Assembly (NCBI GenBank): GCA_949316495.1
Contig: OX439008.1
Coordinates: forward strand, 42,459,511 to 42,523,510
DNA: 64,000 bases
Direction of reading: 5' to 3'
Source: Amphiduros pacificus
Taxonomy: Eukaryota; Annelida; Polychaeta; Phyllodocida; Hesionidae
Under the pieces are notes generated by a model, which saw only the letters and a program-made list of their open reading frames with translations, made no database searches and was not told the origin of the DNA. The position numbers and the translations under genes were made by a program. The number at the start of each line of letters is the position of its first letter. The stretch's first letter is position 1. This document shows positions 21,840 through 32,964 of this stretch, one piece after another.

Positions 21840-24800
21840 ATGAAGTTATCGGTTCACTATATATGTTCAGCTCCTACTTTGCTCCTAATCAAAACTTTCA
21901 TTCTTTCTTGATTATTTTAAGTATATAAATAAAAAAGTATACTCTGTGAAAGAAAAAAAATCAGAATTTTGTTCATGCAAAAGTACACATGTATGTTCCT
22001 CAAGCTGTTCTTGGTTTGTTGAAAGTAAATGGAGTTTTTTATGAGCTAGTCAATGCTTTTAAGCCAACTTTTTTGTCCTGTTAACCAGAAAAAATTCAGG
22101 TCAAAGCTGTACTGTAAATGTGAAACCTAACTTCCCATAATCTGAGGGACCATTTTTAAAAATAGTTTTTCGCCCGAGATAGCACTGATTCAATACCAAC
22201 CTATGTTTGATATTAATTTAAAGAAGTCATTGCTATTTGCTCACCACAAAACCCTGGTGGCTAAAGTAATATTCAAAACATCAAAGTTGTGCTAATAACA
22301 CCAATATAAGTATTGATGAAGTATTTAACTTAAAGATATCAACAAAATGACAACTTGTTGACAATCCTGAGGATATAAGTTTGAGTTGTATCATATATTA
22401 TATATGCATGCCGCCTACAAATATGATAGATAGCACAATGTTGGAGAAGGCAGTAACAACATTTCATATTCCTAGCATAAAATATTTTGACCTACACTAC
22501 TCGACAACATGTTTTCCCCTCAAACATGGCAATAACTGCATAAATATGGTATGTCAGTTATATACCTACCATAACTTGCCTAAATGGGAAACAGAAAAAA
22601 TCTCAAGTTATCCCATAAAAGATTTGGTGAAGAATTTATAAATTTCCATATCAACTGAACCTGCCTGAACTGAAAAAAATGGCTTCTGAGTCAACTGGAA
22701 TTTTTTGTTTGTATAAATCTCTTTTTGATGTGGTACGACTCAAATAAACTGATGAAAATGCTTTCTTAGAAGTGAGGAAATTTGTTAGGTATTGAATGGT
22801 AATATTTTCATGGCAGTATGTAACTAAAAAAAACTTATGGTTAAAATCTTGACCTCATCAAAGCTGAAATTGACCCTTCAAGTTTCACACCAAACTGCAA
22901 TATAGTGTGTGTAAGCAAATCTATTGTCAAGTCCCACTGTATTTTATGATGTTTTTAGGTCTTTCAGAAGCAGACAATGAGGTTTTGTAAATATTTTGGC
23001 GTTAAGAAAGAGGTCTGGTGTCTTCTTGTCCAAAAAATATGGACACAAATTTGAAGAAAAGTTTGAAATGCCAACCTTTGCATAAAGTCTTCTTGAAATA
23101 TTTCTCAATTTGAAGCTTACATTGTGAAAGATGTGTAAAACTTTTCTGCAAAACAAGAATTTGGACAAATAATGATGCGCAAGGGGTTAGAGAGGTAAAT
23201 TATACTACTAGTAGAAGTCAAATATAAGAATGTTTGCACTTGACTAGAGATGATAGACTCCTTGAAAAGCCTGGGTACTACCGATTCCTATTTCATAGTG
23301 GAGAGAAATATTCTATCAGACGTGATAAGGGATTATGGGATAGAGAGAGGGAAGGGTTTGAAATTTTTTGACAGGAAGCCATCTAAGTCGAATTTTCATA
23401 AATTTTGTTACATTTGGCTAATGTGCATTTTGAATAATCAAGAAAAAAGCAATTTTGATGCTTTAATTGGTTAGTGTATGTTTAAAATTGTCATGAAACC
23501 CATCCCATGCTCTATCCCAAACTTTATGAGGTATGAACATCTCTCATGGGACATATTACCGCCATGTAAAAGTCCTTCAAACGTCCATGTTAGGCAAATA
23601 AAGTGACAAAAACTGAAGTTTTATGATGCTTTCTTGCAGTGAATATTACATTACAGACTTGTGTGTAACACAACACGTGTTTGCCAAGATCCTATTTGGT
23701 ATTTCGTTTGGGCAAACTTTGTCCAACGAGAGGTACCGTATGCTCCCCTAAAGCCCCAGGTGCGGAGTGTGCCAGATAGTCCTTGTTTGGTTGTCGGACA
23801 CATTGCCCTCCCAGCAAAATGCTAAGAATGATTTATTTCTCAGTGTAATTTAATTTTAGATGTAGTTTTGTGTGCCATTAAATTATAAATAAATAATTGC
23901 TTTTATGTACCGTAATTATGATGATTTCAGAATAAACATTGTATTATTCATATAATTTATCATTCAAAGTCCAGTTCAAATTGATATATGGTCATACCCT
24001 ATAGCCTTGTATATATGTTTGGTTTTGCCTAAACAGGACTTCATTTGGTTTCTTGACTAATGTTGCAAAATTCAATTAAGCTAATTGTTATTCTTGCAAC
24101 AGATTTTCCATTGATTACTGTTGATACCCTCCTGTCTGTAGTATTGTATCTCTTGTCATCCTTCTGAAACAAATGTACATATATTAACCTTGAAACATCA
24201 TGAGATCAATCAAATCACTGAATTGTCATGTCACAGGTCATTGACATGACAACCCACCCAGTCAGATTTACACAGACAAAGAGTTAACTTTCCAGGACCT
24301 CAGCTCATATGAGAAATTTCATGATGAGTTAAAATCTGAGATGGCCGAGAATGGAATCCACAACCTTTGGATCAACCCCCAGAGGAGCTGGTGCTACTAA
24401 GCTTGAACTCTAACTAACTTCCACTGCCCATGACCTTGTGTGCCCTTTGAATTATACTAGGATTGAATTAAGGAAAATTATATTAAAGATTATATAAAAT
24501 TATGTAAAAGACATATGTTGCTGAGGATGAAAGAATGTTAAAGAGAGTTGGTTGATAATTTGTTTCACAATAATGCTATGATTTGTGGAGCTCTCATTAA
24601 AGAAATAAAACCAGCACATATATTTATATATATTCTCCTAAGCAAGGGTAAATGCTGAAAGTTTACATAAAAAGCAACTGCAGCACAACCTGACCACAAT
24701 TTTTGTTGCGGGCTAAATCAGTTTCAGATATCAAATAGCAAAGGTCAGATACAGGGACAAAATGCTTGCCATGCTGTGATGAATGATGCAGGCCTGTCTG

Positions 24801-24900
24801 TCTGTGTGTCTGCTGTCATAGCCCTGGAGCCGTAGTGTACTCTACATTCCCATTATACTGAGGCTGTACCCATAAAGTTAATCAATAAACAAACAATCAA
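21840..24900. other. Long non-coding AT-rich stretch
   Basis: About 3 kb without tandem repeats, transposon ends or a supported gene. Open frames of 60-86 codons at 22381-22641, 22944-23168 (minus) and 23250-23474 are AT-rich and lack recognisable motifs. Confidence 0.5.
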
Positions 24901-24929
24901 TATATTAATCGGGACATTTTGGGGGCATT

Positions 24930-25335
24930 TTGCCCTATTTTTATGCTTCGCTTGCAAACTGGCCCTTATGGTCAGTCAATATTAAAACTTTGCGAGGGCC
25001 ATTTTTCAGGCGAGCCACGTTCGCAGAGAGATCAGTGATCACGGAATGGCCGCATTGCCGATCCTTCTGGGAACGCCGGCCCTCCACCAAGAAATTGATG
25101 ATAGTTACGATAGAGACAAATGGACGGCCCTTATGATTCCGCAGATGCAGTCGTGACTTGTGGGAGCCATTAGGGCTTCTGCGGACGACCGACTGGTCAT
25201 CTCGAAATGTTTGTGGTAAATGGAGTGAGAGAAAACGTAGAGAAACGTCCGATGTTGCGTATGGTGTGACGCATAACTTGCAAATCTCATCCTGTTGTTG
25301 CTTGATATCGACCACAGGGATAAATTTCATTGCTC
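24930..25335. promoter_or_regulatory. GC-richer island, candidate conserved element
   Basis: A sharp rise in GC, rich in CG dinucleotides, lies between AT-rich flanks. The minus strand is open for 129 codons across it (25330-24941) and the plus strand for 68 codons. The minus frame includes PFVSIVTIINFLVEGRRSQK but has no family signature or clean splice sites. Either a conserved non-coding element or an unrecognised exon. Confidence 0.35.
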
Positions 25336-25339
25336 TAAT

Positions 25340-26525
25340 TAAGTTAGTTAATTATAAATAGCAGTAAAGGATTTCTCCTTGTTAAACCATGCAGATGGGA
25401 TTAATGTTGGATCTGTAACTTGGAAGGAATGTTTAATTCAGTGAAAAAGAAAAAGAAATCTTTCTATTAGGTGTGTTTTCCATTAAAACGTTTAATAAAA
25501 TACTTAAGCTCCTGAAAATTTAATGAATATTTTTATCTGTGAGTTCTAAACATCCTACATGTGTGGCAGACTGATTATTTTTGCGATAAAATGGTTAGAT
25601 TTACAAGAAAATATAATGTGTAGTCTTGTAAGGATGGAGTAATCTTACTACAATCTCACAAAAAAAATTTGAAAAAATTATTTTATTATTATACTTCATG
25701 CCATACAGAGATCAACCAAATTGGTATTGGGACTACATGAAAGATTTTTATGCTGCAATACTATTTTAGGTAATGAAATGCATCGAAAAAAACCGAGTTG
25801 AATATAACGCTGATATGAAATGTTCCTCGTAATGATCTGGAATCAGCTTTATCAATTAGAATCTTCTGTGGGTGCTTGTTTTCTCGTGTTTTATGACTCT
25901 TTTGAGAATCGAATTTGCCAAATTTATACACCTTTCACATGAAAATGAAGCCATTACGAATGATAAAGCCATGTTTTCTTTTGCAAACACAATTAAATAT
26001 TGAAAAAAATCCTCCCGATGGATAACGTAATGCAAAAGTCACATTGAGCCGGCTTGTATGTTCAGACAGGTATAGGATGCCGGGACAATTTATGTGCGTC
26101 CCTGAAGCCAAGCATATTGGCCGTCTGTAGCTTAATGAATATGCGTAGAATGGACATGCACTGATGCCAATTGCACGACGCTTTGACATCACTGCAGTTG
26201 CCAATTGTCTCATATCAATTACGGTTTGACCTAAGTTTAATAATCTTTTAACAAAATTAATACAATTTCCACTCAAGTCAATGATTAATATAATTATTTA
26301 TGAATAATTCTTCCTATTTTAAAGAAATTACAGGCAGCTGATTCCTACTTTAAATCAAAGCACTTTTTGCATGGTAACAAATGGGTTAACCTGTTAGTTT
26401 GGGGTTGAAGGGGTTAACCAGTTGTCATGCTACAATAGACACATGTAATGATAATTGCTAAATTATGGCTAATGAGCAAACATGGAAACCACAAGCAGTA
26501 ATAATACATTTAGTGCCCCAGACAC
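25340..26525. other. Non-coding stretch
   Basis: AT-rich up to about 25900. The part at 26020-26290 is GC-richer and could be a conserved element; a minus-strand frame of 113 codons (26276-25935) covers it without recognisable motifs. No repeats. Confidence 0.45.
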
Positions 26526-26529
26526 CTTT

Positions 26530-27118
26530 TTGCAATGTTCATAGAGGTATTAGGCCTTGAAGTTCTATCAAGGCATCAGGTCCTTGCAATGTCATAGAGG
26601 CATTAGGCCTTGAAGTTCTATCAAGGCATCAGGTCCTTGCAATGTCATAGAGGTATTAGGCCTTGAAGTTCTATCAAGGCATCAGGTACTTGCAATGTCA
26701 TAGAGGTATTAGGCCTTGTAGTTCTATCAAGGCATCAGGTCCTTGCAATGTCATAGAGGTATTAGGCCTTGAAGTTCTATCAAGGCATCAGGTCCTTGCA
26801 ATGTCATAGAGGTATTAGGCCTTGTAGTTCTATCAAGGCATCAGGTCCTTGCAATGTCATAGAGGTATTAGGCCTTGAAGTTCTATCAAGGCATCAGGTC
26901 CTTGCAATGTCATAGAGGTATTAGGCCTTGTAGTTCTATCAAGGCATCAGGTCCTTGCAATATCATAGAGGTATTAGGCCTTGAAGTTCTATCAAGGCAT
27001 CAGGTCCTTGTAATGTCATAGAGGTATTAGGCCTTGTAGTTCTATCAAGGCATCAGGTCCTTGCAATGTCATAGAGGTATTAGGCCTTGTAGTTCTCTCA
27101 AGGCATCAGGTCCTTGCA
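26530..27118. repeat. 53-bp satellite-like array, about 11 copies, alternating variants
   Basis: Unit 53 bp with cores TAGAGGTATTAGGCCTTG and CTATCAAGGCATCAGGTCCT. The base after CCTT alternates: copies 4 to 10 go GTAG, GAAG, GTAG, GAAG, GTAG, GAAG, GTAG before GTTCT. The true recent unit is therefore a 106-bp dimer. Confidence 0.96.
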
Positions 27119-27358
27119 ATGCCATAGAGGCAATAGACTGCTACAGTTTTACGGAGGCATTAGGCCTTGCAATGCCATAGCGACAATAGACTACTGCAGT
27201 TTTACACTGGCATTGGGCCTTGCAATATCATAGAGACAATAGACTGCTACAGTTTTATGGAGGCATTGGGCCTCGCAATGCCATAGAGACAATAGACTAC
27301 TGCAGTTTTACGGAGGCATTAAGCCTTGCAGCTTTATTGAAGCATCAGGTGCTTGCAG
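27114..27358. repeat. Second 53-bp array, diverged relative, about 4.5 copies
   Basis: Units start at 27114, 27167, 27220 and 27273, again spaced 53 bp, with a partial unit at 27326. The core is CAATAGACTGCTACAGTTTT plus GGAGGCATTAGGCCTTG. The shared period and the GGCATTAGGCCTTGCAATG part show descent from the same ancestor as the preceding array. Confidence 0.92.
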
Positions 27359-27429
27359 AGAATATAGACTGCTGCAGTTTCACAACATTGGGCTACGACA
27401 GGAGCTGAAACTGCAGTAGTCTATATTCT
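27359..27429. repeat. 24-bp inverted repeat with 23-base spacer at an array junction
   Basis: The left arm 27359-27382 (AGAATATAGACTGCTGCAGT...) and right arm 27406-27429 (...ACTGCAGTAGTCTATATTCT) are reverse complements with one mismatch. The left arm derives from the 53-bp unit. The inversion separates the 53-bp arrays from the 27-bp array and could form a cruciform. Confidence 0.9.
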
Positions 27430-28035
27430 AGGAGGCATTGGGCTTCTGTTTCACAGAAATATTGGGCTCCTGATGTTTCACAGAGGCATTGAGCTCCTGT
27501 TGTTTCATAGAGGCATTGGGCTCCTGATGTTTCATAGAGGCATTGGGCTCCTGATGTTTCATAGAGGCATTGGGCTCCTGATGTTTCATAGAGGTATTTG
27601 GCTTCTGTTGTTTCATGGAGGTATTGGGATCCTGTTGTTTCACAGAGGCATTGAGCTCCTGTTGTTTCATAGAGGCATTGGGCTCCTGATGTTTCATAGA
27701 GGTATTTGGCTTCTGTTGTTTCATAGAGGTATTGGGATCCTGTTGTTTCATAGAGGCATTGGGCTCCTGTTGTTTCATAGAGGCATTGGGCTCCTGTTGT
27801 TTCATAGAGGCATTGGGCTTCTGTTGTTTCATAGAGGTATTGGGCTCCTGTTGGTTGTTTCATAGAGGTATTGGGCTTCTGTTGTTTCATAGAGGTATTG
27901 GGCTCCTGTTGTTTCATAGAGGTATGCAAGCTCCTGTTGTTTCATAGAGGTATGCAAGCTCCTGTTGTTTCATAGAGGTATTGGGCTCCTGTTGTTTCAC
28001 AGAGGCATCAAGTTCCTGCTGTTTCATAAGGATTG
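27425..28035. repeat. 27-bp minisatellite, about 22 copies
   Basis: The unit is 27 bp with core TTTCATAGAGGCATTGGGCT. Variants are GTATT/GCATT, CTCCTG/CTTCTG and TGTTG/TGATG. Because 27 is a multiple of three, long frames stay open on both strands (for example 27929-27393 minus, 178 codons, EPNASMKQQ-type repeats). AGAGGCATT(A/G)GGC is shared with the neighbouring 53-bp units, and 27 is about half of 53, so the three arrays probably have a common root. Confidence 0.95.
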
Positions 28036-28039
28036 TACC

Positions 28040-29925
28040 TGAGGCTATTAAATGATTTGACTTTGATTAAGTTCAAAGCTGTAACCTACATTGTACTCAG
28101 GGGTTTCAGAAAAAAGTCTGTTCTTAGCTTGACAGTATATACAAGAAGGCAAAGATGTTTTAAAGTCGTGAATGTTTGAAAGTCGTGAATGAGCAAAAAA
28201 ATCTGTCAACTTGAAATAAATTTGTGCTGATGGAAAACACAAAGTGGTATTTATATAAATTGCCCTTGTTTAGAAAATTAGTTTGCTGTGTTGACAAAGG
28301 CAATACATTACATTAATAAAATGGGGGAAAAAGCCATTATAAAGTAGAAAACAATTAGCAGTATTTGCACCAAAAGAATTGTTGATATCTGTTCACTTTA
28401 TTTTTTAGTTCAGATAGAAGTTCTAACTAGTGTATATTGGCAAATAAGACCATATTGAAGTGGAAACCAATTAGCAGCCTTTGCTACAAAAGAGTGATGG
28501 AAGTATTTTTTCTTTTCTTTTTTTTCTTCTTTTTTCAAGAAAAGTACATTTGGTGTGTAAGATTGGAAACATATGGGGTGGCATATGCCTTGTAAAGGAT
28601 ATGGGGGAGTGTTTGTTGTGAATGGTTTGTTGGGTGTAATGGAGACGTTCTTGTATGAAGCACATCAAAAGAGGTAGACTAGAGGCACATTGAGGCCACT
28701 CTGGCCTGTCTAACAGATGCTCCTACACTCAGGCAGACGCCATCACAGACAACCACCCAAACACAAGACATTCTCACAATCCCTCGTGCTTTACAATGAA
28801 AAATAAAACTTGTTACATCTCCAAGCTTACCAGGCTCAAACAATGTTGGTATTATGGCATTTTTGATATTTGAAGGGAATTTGGTAATTATTCTGCTTTC
28901 ATTACTGTTTAATGGAATGAGAATATATATACCCTATGGTTTGCTTGGTTCTTTGCTTGGTCATGGGGTACTAATTTGGTTATGGTTGTTGCTGCACGAT
29001 CCCATTTGGTCAGCCTCTGCTTCTGCCTACAAATACCTCTATGGTTATCAATTAGAGGTTTGACAAAATGCATATCAGACACTATGAAATATGTAATATA
29101 TATTACAAAATCTGAACTGGGGGACCACCCAGTAAAAAGACCAGCTGTGGATATTGAGAAGTTGTTTTGTGATGATGATGTCACAATACCTCCGGGCAAT
29201 GTATCCCTCTGTACACAGACTGTGTGATGGAAACGGTGGAATGCAGACCGCGACATGTGCGGACAGGTGTGGAACAATAAACAAACCAGTTCTTTATGAC
29301 CATTTCATTATGACCCTGACTTCTTTATGTTGAATGTTTATGTGTTGATCGAGATGAAGGGCTTTTGATTTTTACAGTATGTGAATATATGAAATATTAA
29401 AAATGGTTAAATTGTGTATTAGATATAGATAGTAAGTGTAAAGAGCTTAAAAGGCGAATACTGATTTGATATCATTAGCGAGATGGATAAAAAATGGATT
29501 TTCCATTTGTTGCATATTGCCAATTCACAAATACTGAGGGAAAAATAGTGAATTTAAAGCTCCCAAGCAGAATAAAGCATTTGCTGGGAAATAGACGACT
29601 TTGAGTGCTAACCCTGTTAAACCGCATCCTGAATGCAGGAAATGTGATCTGTCTGTTACTGGTGACTTGAAGGGCAATTTATGATCATCAAGATATGATT
29701 TAACCCTATCCCCATCAAGAAATTAGTCCAACTTCCCAGCAGTTATGATCACCAGCACAGATATCTCTATCTCTATCAAGAAGTGACATTTGTACGACCT
29801 CGTTAAATCATGTCACGGCTTCCTTTGTGATCACTTGTAGGCGATTGAGACCCGTAATGGACTTACATGCTGGGCTGAGCCAGAAACGCTTCAAAAGCTC
29901 TGGATCCTCTCTGTGCATCAATTTA
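28040..29925. other. Non-coding stretch
   Basis: No gene supported. Poly-pyrimidine run at about 28505-28536. An open + frame at 28976-29227 ends with SELGDHPVKRPAVDIEKLFC, which looks somewhat protein-like but has no splice or start support. 29560-29900 is GC-richer and may be a conserved element. Confidence 0.45.
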
Positions 29926-29927
29926 AA

Positions 29928-30110
29928 CCAAACACATATTTGGTCACATGACATCAAATAGATGGCTCTTGTTCCACTGGTCATGTGACCAAAAATAGGT
30001 TGGCTCCACTGGTCATGTGACCAAATTGAGCATCAGTGATGACCAAAATATGTCATGACTTGTATAGTCATGTTTATATAGTCATGTTTAAAAATGACCA
30101 AATAGCTGCT
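29928..30110 (+). repeat. Dispersed TGGTCA-type element with palindromic GGTCATGTGACC words
   Basis: Starts ACCAAACACATATTTGGTCA. It carries GGTCACATGACA once and GGTCATGTGACC twice within about 85 bases, then ATGACCAAAATATGTCATG and AATGACCAAAT. GGTCATGTGACC is a perfect palindrome-like E-box of the type bound by MiT/USF bHLH-zip proteins (family knowledge). Function here is inference. Confidence 0.5.
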
Positions 30111-30114
30111 CGAT

Positions 30115-31085
30115 TCCATTTGCCTTTATGATTATTCCATCAACTATTATTTCAAATTAGTTAAGTTTGGAGTATAGATAAAGAAGTATTTTTTTCCTAA
30201 ACCTTATCAGCTTTCTACTTTAAAATGTGGCCATTATTCATGATTCAACTGATTTAGCCAAGAATATATTAAAGCAAGACATCAAGTCACGAGCATGCTC
30301 AACCCATTGACAATGAACTGTATATGAAATATATGCCCCATCATGGCTGCAGTTCAGTGTCCTTATGCAGACTCACATGAAATCACAACTTACTGTCTCA
30401 TCTCTTAGTGGCTGTGAAGAGGGAGCGTTTGAAAGTGGTTCATAGATGGAACAGGCCTTCTGAGGGATGAAGCCAGACAATAGTGGCTTCTGGGAAGGTT
30501 AATATTGCTAATGACAAACACTGACATTACGGGTGCAGCACGCCCTGCAGTCTGCATGCGTCCCACCAGAAATAAATTCTGTTCAATACGGAACTAACTC
30601 ATTGAGTGACTTACATCAAACTGAATTCAGTGAGCGAACAGAATATTTTATAATGTGATAAGATCTACTCTATTAGTCTATCTATTGGGACGCCCAGTAA
30701 TAGATCCTGCCTCATACGTGCAGCTTCAGTGTCCCAATACAAGATAGTGGAGAGCAATGAAGGAAGTATTTATATATTCTGAAAGAGTATTGCAGTAAAT
30801 CACAATCACCTTCAACAGAGATATTTTCATGTTGCTCATTTTTAATTAAAAAAACATAGAATGGTGTGATTTATAAACTGTGAAATGTGGACCATGAATA
30901 TATGTGTAGGCAGCGTGCAGTTTATTGGGAGAGGGGGAGAACATGACTGGGTTTATAGCGGAGTGTAACAGATAGGCTGGTACATCAGTATCAGTGTCCG
31001 TCCCATCATCAGAAGTGACAGCCTCATATTTACTAACATCACATCCCATCAACTCCCTGCTGCACACAGATCTAACAATATATCT
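30115..31085. other. Non-coding stretch
   Basis: No gene or tandem repeat. 30540-30750 is slightly GC-richer. No coding frame fits. Confidence 0.45.
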
Positions 31086-31098
31086 GTGGGAATTCTCA

Positions 31099-31785
31099 CG
31101 TTCACCCGTTATCCTGCCTCTGAATGTACACAGGATGTTACAAGTTCACCTGTTACCCTGCCTCCAAATGTACACAGGATGGTACACGTTCACCCGTTAC
31201 CCTGCCTTTGAATGTACACGGGATGGTAAACGTTCACCCGTTACCCTGCCTTCGAATGTACACAGGATGGTAAACGTTCACCCGTTACCCTGCCTCCGAA
31301 TGTACACAGGATGTTACACGTTCACCCGTTACCCCGCCTCCATATGTACACAGGATGTTACAAGTTCACCTGTTATCCTGCTTCTGAATGTACACAGGAT
31401 GTTACAAGTTCACCTGTTATCCTGCCTCCATATGTACACAGGATGTTACAAGTTCACCTGTTATCCTGCCTCCAAATGTGCACAGGATGGTACACGTTCA
31501 CCTGTTACCCTGCCTCCAAATGTACACAGGATGGTACACGTTCACCCGTTACCCTGCCTCCAAATGTACACAGGATGGTAAACGTTCACCCGTTACCTTG
31601 CCTCCGAATGTACACAGGATGTTACAAGTTCACCTGTTATCCTGCCTCCATATGTACACAGGATGATACAAGTTCACCTGTTATCCTACATCCAAATGTG
31701 CACAGGATGGTACATGTTCACCCGTTACCCTGCCTCCAAAAAATATACACAGGATTTTATACATTCACCCCCAATTCTACCTGTT
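31099..31785. repeat. 44-bp minisatellite, about 15 copies
   Basis: The unit is 44 bp with core TGTACACAGGATGGTACACG preceded by TTCACCCGTTACCCTGCCTC. Sub-variants mix (GATGTTACAAG, GATGGTAAACG, CATATGTACAC, CAAATGTGCAC). All + frames are largely open, giving HRMLQVHLLPCLQMYTG-like artefact peptides. Confidence 0.96.
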
Positions 31786-31794
31786 AATATGCAC

Positions 31795-32082
31795 AAAATG
31801 CTACACATTCACCCACAACCCAGCCGAACAGATTACACGGGATATTACACATTCACACACTACCCTACCCTACACAGGATGTTACACATTCACACACTAC
31901 CCTACCCTACACAGGATGTTACACATTCACACACTACCCTACCCTACACAGGATGTTACACATTCACACACTACCCTACCCTACACAGGATGTTACACAT
32001 TCACACACTTCCCTACCCTACACAGGATGTTATACATTCATGCACTGCCTGAGCTTGTAAAATACACAGGATGTTACACATT
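31795..32082. repeat. 37-bp derivative array, about 7 units
   Basis: The unit shortens to 37 bp with core TACCCTACCCTACACAGGAT after GTTACACATTCACACAC. It shares CACAGGATGTTACACATTCA with the preceding 44-bp units. Transitional, diverged units lie at 31740-31850, and a final unit ends near 32082. Confidence 0.93.
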
Positions 32083-32089
32083 CACCCAT

Positions 32090-32840
32090 GATAAAATTAG
32101 ACATTTCTCAATTGACATTTTGCACAAACTTGTAACAGTCCATATCTGCAGTCAGGGTTTTAGCATTTATAAGCCTGTAGTCCCAGACTAGTAGAAACAT
32201 TGCCAGCTGGTAAACCTTCCCCTGATGCTAGCCCAACTGTCTCGTACGTAATCATAAATTTTCAAGTATTGGTAAAAATGTCCTTTTGTCATTTGATTAT
32301 TAAGTGTAAAATAGTGCATAAATTGAAAATAATTCATACATGTAATTGATAAAAAAAAATATGCAAAAAATGGTTTGGGCTAGTACACTTTGATTCGGGC
32401 AAGTGCAAATCTCCACTAACTAGCCTGACTGTCAATGCATTTAGCCCAGACTGAAATCACTCTCATTTTTCTTCGTTATAGTGAAAGCGGTCAGAGTGTT
32501 CTATGAAAAGATGAGGCTTGTGACTTTATCAAACGAAAACGGACACTCATACTACATATCAGGCAAATAAGGCCACATTAGTATCAAACAAAAAAGGGCT
32601 AGTAGAGAAACATGCAAGAATGCGCAGAGGTGATTATTTTTTATTCTGTGCATGTCGGCACAAAGGAAGGCAACACTGTAAACCATCTTGTCATCTCTCA
32701 TACACTGAACCCACATGTTAACCGGATTTGACATGAAAGGATTTGACAACAATCAGTTCTGTATGGTGCAAGCGGTGAGGAGAATGAGACAAATATGTAC
32801 GGCACTAGGAATGACCTTGTTACTGGGTGACCTTGTGCAG
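32090..32840. other. Non-coding stretch
   Basis: No gene or repeat recognised. Confidence 0.45.
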
Positions 32841-32851
32841 GTGGAAGCCAT

Positions 32852-32887
32852 CAATAACTGGGCCCCATGAGACGCTCCCAGTTATTG
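32852..32887. repeat. Perfect 11-bp inverted repeat with 14-base loop
   Basis: CAATAACTGGG (32852-32862) and CCCAGTTATTG (32877-32887) are exact reverse complements. GCCAT just before and ATGGC just after extend the symmetry loosely. It lies in a GC-richer patch (32800-32960). Possible protein-binding dyad or small hairpin. Confidence 0.85.
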
Positions 32888-32964
32888 CATATCATGGCCA
32901 CGAACTCTCCAGTATAAATCTCCAGCATGGGTCAACCCGAAATATCTAACGTATCTGGTATTGA

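Noticed and set aside
24941-25330. 129-codon minus-strand frame called as a gene
   Set aside because: No recognisable motif, no clean acceptor or donor, and the plus strand is also open in part. Kept only as a candidate conserved island.
27393-27947. Open frames of 130-178 codons on both strands of the 27-bp array
   Set aside because: 27 is a multiple of three, so any stop-free unit gives a long frame. Nothing else suggests a gene.
30994-32191. Overlapping open frames in the 44/37-bp arrays
   Set aside because: All + frames are open because of the repeats; peptides are simple repeats of the unit.
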